From JACDBE01 sp963714055 (GTDB lineage: Bacteria; Actinomycetota; Acidimicrobiia; Spongiisociales; UBA5794), in NCBI GenBank assembly GCA_963714055.1, contig OY970227.1, positions 1,798,001 through 1,862,000 on the forward strand: a DNA stretch of 64,000 nucleotides, read 5' to 3'. Both the position numbers and the translations under genes were made by a program. The notes beneath the pieces were generated by a model that saw only the letters and a list, made by a program, of their open reading frames with translations, did no database searches and was not told the origin of the DNA. Of this stretch, positions 42,601 to 50,261 are shown in pieces. The stretch's first letter is position 1. Every line of letters begins with the position of its first letter.

Positions 42601-43494
42601 TCACCCCGAGGGAGCGATCACCACGGCACGCTCGGGATCCTCGCCCTCGGAGAACGAGCGCACCCCGTCGATCTCCGCCACCGTGTCGTGCACGACCTTG
42701 CGATCGGCGGCATTCATCGGTTCGAGCATGACCTCACCGCCGTCGTTGAGGACTCGTTCCGCCAGCTTGGTGGTGTAGATCCGGAGCGCCTCGCGGCGGC
42801 GCTCGGTGTAGCCGGCGATGTCGAGGCGCATCCGTGGCGCCGATTCCGTGGAGCGCTGGACGACGGTTCGGGTGATCTCATGAACCGCCTGCATCACCGC
42901 TCCCTTGCTCCCGACCAGCGCCTCGGTCTGCTCGCCATTGACGTCGATGTAGACCGTGTCCTCCTCGACGCGCGAGGTCACCGCGCCTTCCAGCCCGAAC
43001 GCGTTGAGCAGGCCCTCGATGAACCGGTGGGCCACCGCGGCCTGCTCGGCGACCGTGGCTTCATCGACCTTTGTTGTGTCCATCGTCCGCTCCTCGCCTT
43101 CGCTCGCCTCACCACTCGTCGCCCGCGCTTCCGTCGGTTGGCGTGATCGGCCCCGGCTGTCCCCCCGACCGGATGATCCCGGGCCGCTCGCCGGTTTGCG
43201 CGAACCGCCACCGTCTCCTTCGGATTTCCGACCGGCGCCCTTTCCGGTGTCCTCTCGAGTTCCCCTACTGCCGGTCCCCCGGTTCCCCCGGTTGCGTCGC
43301 CGGCTCCCACTCTTCGCCGTGGCCTTTCGGCTCACCTTCACCACGGCCTGCTGCTTGCCCATCCCGAGAAAACCCGGCTTGGGTTCCTGGAGAACCTCGA
43401 CGACCGCTTCGGCTCGATCGGTGATGCCCAGCTCGGCCATCGCCGCCTCGACGGCGACTGCGACGGTCGTGGCCGACGCCTCGATCCACTCCAT
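42601..43494 (-). CDS. khpB: RNA-binding protein KhpB (Jag/EloR)
   Basis: RNA-binding regulator linked to cell elongation and division. The 297-residue protein has an N-terminal Jag domain (about residues 1-55, VVEVLQEPKPGFLGMGKQQA), then a very Gly/Arg/Ser-rich disordered linker (about 58-140). A KH domain (about 148-225, VGSKGAVMQAVHEI) and an R3H domain (about 230-295, DRKVVHDTVAE) follow. The long linker is larger than in Firmicutes. It is 3 nt from yidC. Confidence 0.92.
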   Translation of the reverse strand: MEWIEASATTVAVAVEAAMAELGITDRAEAVVEVLQEPKPGFLGMGKQQAVVKVSRKATAKSGSRRRNRGNRGTGSRGTREDTGKGAGRKSEGDGGGSRKPASGPGSSGRGDSRGRSRQPTEARATSGEASEGEERTMDTTKVDEATVAEQAAVAHRFIEGLLNAFGLEGAVTSRVEEDTVYIDVNGEQTEALVGSKGAVMQAVHEITRTVVQRSTESAPRMRLDIAGYTERRREALRIYTTKLAERVLNDGGEVMLEPMNAADRKVVHDTVAEIDGVRSFSEGEDPERAVVIAPSG

Positions 43495-43497
43495 GGC

Positions 43498-44385
43498 CTA
43501 CTTCCTCCTGCGCTGTTTGCGCTTCTTGCTGACATTAGGGGCAGGCCCCCGTGCCGGCCCGGGATCGCTCGCCGGATCGTCGGTCGGATCGATCGCCGGG
43601 GAAGCGGCGATCGGCCGCGCCTTGGCGGCGGCGTGCCGGTCGTCCAGGGCGAAGATCGTGGCCTGCTGACCGATGCGGAACAGGTTCGAGGTGGCGAAGT
43701 AGAGGACGAGCCCGGTCGGGAAGTTCCAGGAGAACACGCCGAAGAGCACCGGCATGACCTTCATGACCGTTTGCATGCCGGCCGGCTGGTTCTGCGCCTG
43801 GCCGGAGGCGGCGGCGCGCTTGGTGGTCTGGCGCGTCTGGTAGTAGCCGGCGCCGATGACGATCAGCACGAGGATGATGTAGGGAAGTGCTTCGGGGAGC
43901 CCAAACGAGGAGAACGCCTGGCCCGGCGTCTGCAGCAAGTGCATGCCGAGGAAGTCGGCGTTGTCGTTGAGCAACGCCTGGCCGAGGGCGGAGGACTCGT
44001 CGATGGCGGTACCGGTCAGCTGTCCCGGGTTTGCGGGGTCGGGGGCAACCCTCAACACCTGGAACAGGGCGAACCAGATCGGCATCTGCAGCAGGAGCGG
44101 GAGGCAGCCGGCGGCGGGGTTGACACCCCGCTCCTGGTACAGCGCCATCATCTGCTTCTGCATCTCTTCCTTGTTGTCCTTGTACTCCTTCTGGAGCCGC
44201 TTGATCTCCGGTTGGATCTCCTGCATCGCCTTCATCGACCGCGTCTGCTTCAGCGTCAACGGGAAGAGAAGGAAACTGACCAGAAGAGTCAGGAATATGA
44301 TGGCGATGCCGTAGTTGGGGACGATGTCGTAGAAGAAGCTGAGGATCGATCCCAGCGCATTGACGAGGGCGGTGAACGGGTTCAT
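43498..44385 (-). CDS. yidC: Membrane protein insertase YidC
   Basis: Inserts proteins into the cytoplasmic membrane, with SecYEG or alone. The 295-residue protein is of the Gram-positive type without the large periplasmic domain: about five helices, KQTRSMKAMQEIQPEIKRLQ (coiled cytoplasmic hairpin), GCLPLLLQMPIWFALFQVLR-like second helix and NFPTGLVLYFATSNLF. The C-terminal tail is very basic (KKRKQRRRK), as expected for ribosome contact. Confidence 0.95.
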   Translation of the reverse strand: MNPFTALVNALGSILSFFYDIVPNYGIAIIFLTLLVSFLLFPLTLKQTRSMKAMQEIQPEIKRLQKEYKDNKEEMQKQMMALYQERGVNPAAGCLPLLLQMPIWFALFQVLRVAPDPANPGQLTGTAIDESSALGQALLNDNADFLGMHLLQTPGQAFSSFGLPEALPYIILVLIVIGAGYYQTRQTTKRAAASGQAQNQPAGMQTVMKVMPVLFGVFSWNFPTGLVLYFATSNLFRIGQQATIFALDDRHAAAKARPIAASPAIDPTDDPASDPGPARGPAPNVSKKRKQRRRK

Positions 44386-44633
44386 CGCCCCGCCTCGGGA
44401 GAGGCAGCGGCGCCGGCGGACGACGCCGGCACCGGGTCGTAGCCGCCCTCATGGAACGGATGGCAACGACCGATCCGACCGATGGCGAGCCTCGTCCCGC
44501 GCATGATGCCGTGCCGGCCGATCGCATCGGCGGCATATTCCGAGCACGTGGGGAGGTAACGGCAGCGACCGGCCGTGGTAGGGGACACCCACCGCTGGTA
44601 GGCGCCGATCAGGGCGAGCGCGACTCGACCCAT
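44382..44633 (-). CDS. yidD: Membrane protein insertion efficiency factor YidD
   Basis: Small protein that assists YidC. The 83-residue reading begins MGRVALALIGAYQRWVSP and contains CRYLPTCSEYAADAI and CHPFHEGGYDPV, diagnostic for YidD. An in-frame GTG at 44663, overlapping the rnpA stop, would give 93 residues; the ATG fits family length better. It overlaps the yidC start by 4 bp. Confidence 0.9.
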   Translation of the reverse strand: MGRVALALIGAYQRWVSPTTAGRCRYLPTCSEYAADAIGRHGIMRGTRLAIGRIGRCHPFHEGGYDPVPASSAGAAASPEAGR

Positions 44634-44655
44634 CGGCCCCTGCCGTCCCGGTCGA

Positions 44656-45018
44656 TCATTCACCGTCCGTGCCTCCAACAGCCGTCGATACCCAGCCCAC
44701 CAGTCGGGCGAACTCGACATCGGGCACCACCGGACCTCCGATCACGACGTACGCCGTGTCCTCGGCCAACGTGACCCGCTCGAGAGCGGCCCGCAACCTC
44801 CGCTTGGCGCGGTTGCGGCGAACCGCGTTGCCAACCTTCCTCCCTGCCACGACCCCCACCTGGGGAGGCCCCGGCTCGCCCGGGGCGACGACGGCGACCA
44901 CGTCACCGCACCTCCGTCTTTCGCCATTCTGGAAGATTCTGGCGAATGACCGGTGGCCCCGCACCGACCGGTGCGCAGCGGCGCCCTCAGGCGCTGATCC
45001 GCTGGCGACCCTTGTCAC
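44656..45018 (-). CDS. rnpA: Ribonuclease P protein component
   Basis: Protein subunit of RNase P, which matures tRNA 5' ends. The core HRSFARIFQNGERRRCGDVV and the RNR signature GRKVGNAVRRNRAKRRLRAA are clear. The start is uncertain: GTG 45018 gives 120 residues but overlaps rpmH by 32 bp, while GTG 44964 gives 102 residues and starts just before the core. Neither has a convincing ribosome site. Confidence 0.9.
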   Translation of the reverse strand: MTRVASGSAPEGAAAHRSVRGHRSFARIFQNGERRRCGDVVAVVAPGEPGPPQVGVVAGRKVGNAVRRNRAKRRLRAALERVTLAEDTAYVVIGGPVVPDVEFARLVGWVSTAVGGTDGE

Positions 45019-45121
45019 GCCGGCGCTTGAGGATGGCGCGCCCGTGCCGCGTCCGCATGCGGACGCGGAAGCCGTGCTTGCGCTTGCGACGGCGCACGTT
45101 TGGTTGGTAGGTGCGTTTCAT
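44987..45121 (-). CDS. rpmH: 50S ribosomal protein L34
   Basis: A 44-residue ribosomal protein (MKRTYQPNVRRRKRKHGFRV at the start) of normal size and sequence. The ATG at 45121 is the only sensible start; the longer reading frame to 45280 is not conserved. First gene of the minus-strand rpmH-rnpA-yidD-yidC-khpB operon reading away from oriC. Confidence 0.97.
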   Translation of the reverse strand: MKRTYQPNVRRRKRKHGFRVRMRTRHGRAILKRRRDKGRQRISA

Positions 45122-45166
45122 GAGGGGCGAAACCGGCGAGGGAAGGTGCCTCTCGGTTCGGTCGGA

Positions 45167-45195
45167 AGAGTATGGGGGTATGGCCGCAATGTCAA
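45167..45195 (-). promoter_or_regulatory. rpmH promoter
   Basis: Minus-strand TTGACA (plus 45190-45195), a 17-nt spacer, and TACTCT (plus 45167-45172). The -35 is perfect and the spacing ideal; this is the best sigma-70-type promoter in the window. It predicts a 5' leader of about 40 nt. Confidence 0.75.
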
Positions 45196-45479
45196 AGTGA
45201 CCGGAAGGGGTTTCGAGCCCGGGGCCTCGCCCTTCGGGAAGGACACCAGCCCCATGGAGATCGACACTCCCGCCGGACACACGATCTGGTGGCAGCGCAG
45301 GGCGTCACGCGAAAAGTCGGAACCCCCCGCGAAACTTAGGGCAAGCGCCGTGTCGCCTCCTGGCTGCATGCCCCGGGTCCCCGACGCGCTACGTCGTGGG
45401 CCGGAACTCCTTGGCACACAAGGGTTCCCAAGGATCGTCGCCTGCCCGCTGGTTGTCCACAAGCAGGGATTTGGCGATG

Positions 45480-45509
45480 TTGAAGCGGCCGGAAACGCCT
45501 TCCTACACT
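45480..45509 (+). promoter_or_regulatory. dnaA promoter candidate
   Basis: TTGAAG (45480-45485), an 18-nt spacer, and TACACT (45504-45509). It predicts a transcript whose leader contains the DnaA-box cluster at 45593-45625, a layout suited to autoregulation. Confidence 0.5.
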
Positions 45510-45651
45510 CCCGCTTCGCCGGCGGGGTCAGGGGCCCGCATCTTCCCTCGGTGGATCGGGCGGGCGCCGCGGGCGCAAACCGAACCAACGGGTTGTCCAC
45601 ATCATGTGGACACCTGTGTGGACAGATCGAACTCGAATCGAAGGGACCGTC

Positions 45652-47070
45652 GTGGAGATGCACTCGACACCGATGTCGCCACGCGCCGATTTTCGGGAGC
45701 TACTCGAGCAGAGGGTGTCACCCCTCACCTGGCACACGTGGCTCGCGCCGCTACGCGAGCACCTCGAGGGCGACACGCTCCACGTGGACGCCCCCACCGA
45801 CTTCAACCGTCGCTGGGTGGCCCAGAACCTGCTCGATGTCGTGGAGGACACGGCTCGCATAGCCTTCGGGCCGGCCGTGACTGTCGAGATCGGGCTCGAC
45901 GAGACACTGCCGACCAACGGCCACAACCCGCCCCCGCTCCAGTCGGTGCCGACGGGGGACCCGTCATCGAACGGAGGCGTCACCGCCACACCAAACGGCG
46001 CCAGGCCGGGAGCGGGAGACGATCTCTCCGGTCCCGACGAGCTCCACACCAGGCTCCTGCCCCGGTACACCTTCGACAACTTCGTGGTGGGCCAGTCCAA
46101 CCGCTTCGCCCACGCCGCCGCCATGGCGGTGGGGGAGCAGCCCGACAGCAAGTACAACCCGCTGTTCATCTACGGCCAGGCGGGTTTGGGGAAGACGCAC
46201 CTCCTCCACGCCGTCGGCCACCAGCGACGCGAGGTCGCCCCCGGCTCCCTGGTCCGCTACGTGAGCTCGGAGCAGTTCTTCAACGAGTTCATCAACGGCA
46301 TCCGCCGCAAGCAGATGGAGGCGTTCAAGGACCGCTACCGGACCATCGATGTTCTCCTGCTCGACGACGTCCAGTTCTTCGAAGGGAAGGAGCAGATCCT
46401 CGAGGAGTTCTTCCACACGTTCAACAGCCTCTACGAGACCGGCAAGCACCTGGTCATCAGCTCCGACCGCCACCCCAAGCACCTCGCCTCCCTCGACGTC
46501 CGGCTCCGCAGCAGGTTCGAGTGGGGACTGCTCACCGACATCCAGCCCCCCGACGTGGAGACCAGGCTGGCGATCCTCCGCAAGAACGCCGAGTTCGCTC
46601 CCCGGCCGGTGCCCGCAGACGTTCTCCTCTTCATCGCCCAGAAGGTGCTCGACAACGTCCGCGAGCTCGAGGGGGCACTGACCCGGGTGACCGCCTACGC
46701 CTCGCTGACCGACGAGAAGATCACGCTGGACATGGCGCAAGAGGTGCTGCAGTACCTGACCGGCGCCGACGAGTCGCGGCCGATAACGCCCGGGGTGATC
46801 ATGGAGCGGGTGGCGTCGGTGTACCACATCCCCATCGCCGACCTGACCGGGCCCAGCCGCAAGCAGCCCTTGGCCGGGCGCCGTCAGATCGCCATGTACC
46901 TCTGCCGGGACCTGACCAACCTCTCGCTACCCAAGATCGGCGCCGCCTTCGGCGGCCGCGACCACACAACCGTGCTCCACGCGGTCGACCGGGTCAAACG
47001 CCAGATGCAGAGCGACAAACAGGTCTACGACGAGGTCACCGCCCTGTGCGCAGACCTGCGGAACGGTTGA
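45652..47070 (+). CDS. dnaA: Chromosomal replication initiator DnaA
   Basis: AAA+ initiator that melts oriC. The 472-residue protein has domain I (about 1-90, FRELLEQRVSPLTWHTWLAPL), a variable domain II, the AAA+ domain III (Walker A GQAGLGKTH, Walker B DVLLLDDVQFF) and a DNA-binding domain IV with GGRDHTTVLHAVDRV. The start is set at GTG 45652 because AAGGGA lies 5 nt upstream; the frame is open to 45604 through the DnaA boxes. Confidence 0.97.
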   Translation: MEMHSTPMSPRADFRELLEQRVSPLTWHTWLAPLREHLEGDTLHVDAPTDFNRRWVAQNLLDVVEDTARIAFGPAVTVEIGLDETLPTNGHNPPPLQSVPTGDPSSNGGVTATPNGARPGAGDDLSGPDELHTRLLPRYTFDNFVVGQSNRFAHAAAMAVGEQPDSKYNPLFIYGQAGLGKTHLLHAVGHQRREVAPGSLVRYVSSEQFFNEFINGIRRKQMEAFKDRYRTIDVLLLDDVQFFEGKEQILEEFFHTFNSLYETGKHLVISSDRHPKHLASLDVRLRSRFEWGLLTDIQPPDVETRLAILRKNAEFAPRPVPADVLLFIAQKVLDNVRELEGALTRVTAYASLTDEKITLDMAQEVLQYLTGADESRPITPGVIMERVASVYHIPIADLTGPSRKQPLAGRRQIAMYLCRDLTNLSLPKIGAAFGGRDHTTVLHAVDRVKRQMQSDKQVYDEVTALCADLRNG

Positions 47071-47289
47071 GGACCGCCTGTGGACGCCATCCGGGTCATC
47101 CCCACCCCGACCTCGGCCACGCCACGGCCCACGGGTGACCGGTTGACAACCCTGCCTCCTGTCCCCAGCTGCTGTGGACACGGATCACCCCGCACGGCAA
47201 GGCTTTCACCGGATCATCCCCATATCCCCACCCCTACTACTACCGCTACTGTCGTTTGAAAGAAACCCAGAGCAGAGGAAGAACCGTCA
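47071..47289. other. oriC, dnaA-dnaN part with likely unwinding element
   Basis: DnaA boxes TGTGGACAC (47173-47181) and a weaker TGTGGACGC (47079-47087) precede two overlapping near-boxes, TCATCCCCA (47214-47222) and ATATCCCCA (47222-47230). Immediately after come trinucleotides CTA CTA CTA (47234-47242), CCG, then CTA, which read 3'-GAT on the other strand. Boxes followed by GAT repeats match the basal unwinding system described for B. subtilis (DnaA-trio). dnaN lies just downstream. Confidence 0.75.
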
Positions 47290-48366
47290 GTGCGCATCCG
47301 AGCCGAGAGAGATGACCTTGCCGACGTCCTGGCCCGGGCCGGGCGAGCCGTCAGCAGCCGTTCGCCGTTGCCCATCCTGCAGGGGATCCTGTGCGAGGTG
47401 TCGGGCAACCAGCTGCGAGTGACCGGGACCGACAGCGAGGTCACCATCCGCACCGCCCTCGAGGTCGAGGCGCTCGAGGAGGGCCGCACCCTGATCCCGG
47501 CCAAGCTGGCCGCCGAGGCGGTGCGCAAGCTGCCGGTGGGCGCGGTGACCATGGCGTCGGCCGATGGGCACGTCGAGATCACCGGCAACGGGCCGCGTTT
47601 CCGGTTGCGTGAGTTGAGCGTGGACGACTACCCGGTGTCCGGGTCGCGTCCCCAGGGCAGCGGGCTCACCTACGACGGCGACCTGCTGGCGAAGGCGATC
47701 GCCCAGGTCGGGATGGCCGCCTCGGGAGACGACGCCCGGCCGACGCTGACCGGTGTGCTGTTCGAGTCCGACGAGGAGGGGTCGCGGCTGGTGGCGACCG
47801 ACGGCTACCGGTTGGCGGTTCGTGAGCTGCCCGGTGCCGAGCAGGCGCCGACCACGCTGGTCCCTCACCGGGCGCTGAAGGAGATGAGCCGGACCATCGG
47901 CGACTCGAAGATCGCTGTCGAGCTCGGCGAGCGGGAGGCGACGTTCGCCTCCGACCGCGGGTCGATGACGGTCCGGGTCATCGAGGGGAGCTTCCCCACG
48001 TACCGCCACTTCTTCGGCGAGTTCCCGCATCGACTGACGGTGGCCCGCGAGGCGCTGGCCGAGGCGGTGGGGAGGGCGTCGCTCGTCGCCGAGGACCACA
48101 TCCCGGTACGGCTCAACCTGCACGACGGGGGCGTCGAGCTGATCATCACCCGCCAGGAGGTGGGCGAGGAGACCGAGCACATCGAGAGCGACTACCAGGG
48201 CGAGGAGTTGACCATCGCCTTCAACGTGCGCTATCTGGCCGACGGCATCTCGGCGGTGGACGGAGAGCAGGTGACGCTCGACGTGACCGACCCGGTGAAG
48301 CCCGGCATGTTGAGTGCCGCCGGCGACGACAGCTTCCGATACCTGTTGATGCCGGTCCGGGTGTGA
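47290..48366 (+). CDS. dnaN: DNA polymerase III sliding clamp (beta)
   Basis: Ring-shaped processivity factor. The 358-residue protein has three clamp domains (about 1-120, 125-235, 240-358), with SRSPLPILQGILCEV at the start and the C-terminal DSFRYLLMPVRV, close to the standard MPxR ending. GTG start with AGAGGAAG upstream. Second gene in the dnaA-dnaN-recF order. Confidence 0.97.
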   Translation: MRIRAERDDLADVLARAGRAVSSRSPLPILQGILCEVSGNQLRVTGTDSEVTIRTALEVEALEEGRTLIPAKLAAEAVRKLPVGAVTMASADGHVEITGNGPRFRLRELSVDDYPVSGSRPQGSGLTYDGDLLAKAIAQVGMAASGDDARPTLTGVLFESDEEGSRLVATDGYRLAVRELPGAEQAPTTLVPHRALKEMSRTIGDSKIAVELGEREATFASDRGSMTVRVIEGSFPTYRHFFGEFPHRLTVAREALAEAVGRASLVAEDHIPVRLNLHDGGVELIITRQEVGEETEHIESDYQGEELTIAFNVRYLADGISAVDGEQVTLDVTDPVKPGMLSAAGDDSFRYLLMPVRV

Positions 48367-48379
48367 CCCGGCGCACGGG

Positions 48380-49748
48380 GTGTGGCTGTCCTGGTTGGAC
48401 CTCGAGGATTGGCGCAACCACCCGTCGCTGACGTGGGCCCCTGACCCGGGGGTCAACGTCCTCGTCGGCCCCAATGGGGCGGGGAAGACCAGCATCCTCG
48501 AAGCCATCGCCTACCTGTCGTCACCGCGGTCGTTCCGGGGATCCCCTGACGAGGGGCTCATCGCTGCCGGCGCCGAACAGGCCGTCATCCGAGGCGGCTT
48601 CGAGAAGCCGGCGGGTGAGTCGAGAGTCGAGATCGAGGTTCCCCGTCAGGGGCGCAGACGCATCCTCGTGAACGGCAAGCGCCCCGCCCGGCTGTCGGCG
48701 CTCGCCAGCCAGTTCCCGGTGGTCGCCTTCCTGCCCGACGACCTCGAGCTGGTCAAGGGGTCGGCGTCGGGTCGCAGGGTGTTTCTCGACGATCTGGGGT
48801 CGAGGCTTTCCCCCGGGTACGGGGCCACCCTCTCCGAGTACGAGAGCGTGCTCCGGCAGCGCAACGCCCTCCTCCGCCATGACGGGCCGGCGATCGACCC
48901 GGTCTCCCTCGACGTTTGGGACGAGCGGCTGGTGGCGATGGCGACGATGGTGTGGGCGGAGCGGGTCGAGCTGGTCGGGGCGATCGGCCCGGTGCTGGCC
49001 GCCGCCCACGACACGGTGTCGGGTGGAGCGACCCGGCTCGGCATCGGCCTCGACCCGGCATGGGGAGAGCCCCGTGCGGTGGTGGATGCCATGTCGTTCG
49101 ATCCCGATGCGGCAGGACGGCGGCTCACCGACGAGCTGGTTGCCCGCCGCCGCCGGGAGCTGGAGCAGCGGACCACGACCGTCGGTCCCCACCGCGACGA
49201 GGTCCATCTCGACCTGGACGGCCGTCCCGCCCGCACCCAGGCGAGCCAGGGGGAACAGCGGTCCGTGGCGGTGGGGCTGCGGATCGCCTCATACCGGATG
49301 CTCGCCGACCGGCACGCCCAGCCACCCATCCTGCTGCTCGATGACATCTTCTCCGAGCTCGACGATGCCCGGACGTCGGCGGTCAGCCGAGCTGCTGCCC
49401 GGGGGGCAGGTTCTTGTCACAACCACCCGTCATGATGAGGTTCCCGGCACCGCCAAGCGCTGGGAGGTCTCTGGAGGGACCATCGTTTCTTCTCCCTCCC
49501 GGGTTTCTCCTCCCCCTCCGGGGGTTTCTCCTCCCCCTCGAGGGGAGGAGTGGCTGCAGCAAGGGCCGAAGGCCGACACCGCAGACGAGGAGGGGGAGAG
49601 GAAGGCCAACGGTGACAGGCCAGACGAAGAGGGGGAAAGGGAGGCCGACACCGCAGACGAGGAAGGGGAAGGGAAGGCCGACACCGCAGACGAGGAGGGG
49701 GAAGGGAAGGCGATGACCGAGCACCGCAGACGAGGAGGGGGTGACTGA
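48380..49748 (+). CDS. recF: RecF recombination protein (frameshifted, with repeat-derived tail)
   Basis: ATPase that loads RecA at gapped DNA. The N-terminal part (48380 to about 49380) has Walker A GPNGAGKTSILEA (about residues 30-42) and the ABC-type signature SQGEQRSVAVGLRIASYR-LLDDIFSELDD. At about 49376-49388 the frame shifts by one base; the other frame continues AELLPGGQVLVTTTRHDEVP, the expected end of RecF. That frame then runs without a stop through a 33-bp repeat to 49748, adding a long acidic tail (units ADTADEEGEGK). Without the shift the protein would end at 49435. Confidence 0.85.
49528..49745 (-). repeat. Family A copy with in-frame 33-bp minisatellite in recF
   Basis: A reverse-orientation family-A element: a 9-bp stem CTCCTCCCC (49528-49536) / GGGGAGGAG (49542-49550), the TGCAGC block and GGCCGAAGGCC. 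It is followed by tandem units of about 33 bp built on CCGACACCGCAGACGAGG (about 49574-49745; four to five units, one divergent). The unit equals the outer part of the element. Being a multiple of three, it encodes repeating ADTADEEGEGK in the shifted recF frame. It ends 9 bp before dciA. Confidence 0.8.
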
Positions 49749-49753
49749 GCGCC

Positions 49754-50164
49754 ATGACCATTGAGCACCACCCCGGCGACCCCACGCCCATCACGGGGCT
49801 GATCGATCGCGTGCTGGGCCGATTGGCCCGAGCCGACATCGCCCCGGTGGTTCGGCTGCGGATCGAGTGGGACGATGTGGCTGGACCGTGGAGCACCCGG
49901 TGTCGCCCTGTGTCCCTCCGCGACGGGGTGCTCACCGTGGTCGTCGTCTCCGGGCTGGAGGCAACCCGCCTCCGCTACGAGGCCGGTGCCCTCGCCGCCC
50001 GTGCCAGCGCCGCCCTGGGAGGCGCTACCGCGGTCACGCGCATCGCCATAAGGGTGGCCACCCCGACCGAGCAGGCGAGATCGGCGGCCGGGGACGGGCG
50101 GATCCCGGCGCACGATTCCGACCCGGCAATCGGTGTCGCCGACGACCCGCCAGAGGGCGTGTGA
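49754..50164 (+). CDS. dciA: DciA-type helicase loader (DUF721)
   Basis: DciA loads the replicative helicase in bacteria lacking DnaC or DnaI. The 136-residue protein has the DUF721 domain (about residues 10-95: PITGLIDRVLGRLARADIAPVVRLRIEWDDVAGP, in pieces; LRDGVLTVVVVSGLEATRL) and a disordered acidic tail. Located between recF and gyrB as in mycobacteria (Rv0004). Its probable ribosome site, AGGAGGGGG, is provided by the last minisatellite unit, at a rather long spacing of about 13 nt. Confidence 0.9.
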   Translation: MTIEHHPGDPTPITGLIDRVLGRLARADIAPVVRLRIEWDDVAGPWSTRCRPVSLRDGVLTVVVVSGLEATRLRYEAGALAARASAALGGATAVTRIAIRVATPTEQARSAAGDGRIPAHDSDPAIGVADDPPEGV

Positions 50165-50201
50165 TGACGTTCGGATGCACCGTGTCGGGCCCCGTTTCGG
50201 G

Positions 50202-50207
50202 TATCAT
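50202..50207 (+). promoter_or_regulatory. gyrB -10 box candidate
   Basis: TATCAT, about 55 nt before the predicted gyrB start, in the AT-richest part of the dciA-gyrB gap. No good -35 is visible; gyrase promoters are often supercoiling-sensitive, which could explain it. Confidence 0.4.
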
Positions 50208-50261
50208 GAGGGGTGCCAATCCCGCCCCGAGACCGTGCTCAGAGCCGGCATGAGGAGATCT

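Larger units (their letters stand above)
45122..45651. other. oriC, rpmH-dnaA part
   Basis: This 530-bp gap carries DnaA boxes TTGTCCACA at 45453-45461 and 45593-45601, and reverse-orientation TGTGGACAC (45605-45613) and TGTGGACAG (45617-45625). The last three are packed within 33 bp just before dnaA, so they could also mediate dnaA autorepression. The gap also holds the rpmH and dnaA promoters. No gene is seen in it. Confidence 0.8.

Noticed and set aside
44669..45862. Plus-strand ORF across rnpA, rpmH and oriC
   Set aside because: It reads through the origin and overlaps known genes on the other strand; the translation is not conserved.
45396..47138. 580-residue ORF overlapping dnaA in another frame
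   Set aside because: Arg/Pro-rich shadow of dnaA; no domains.
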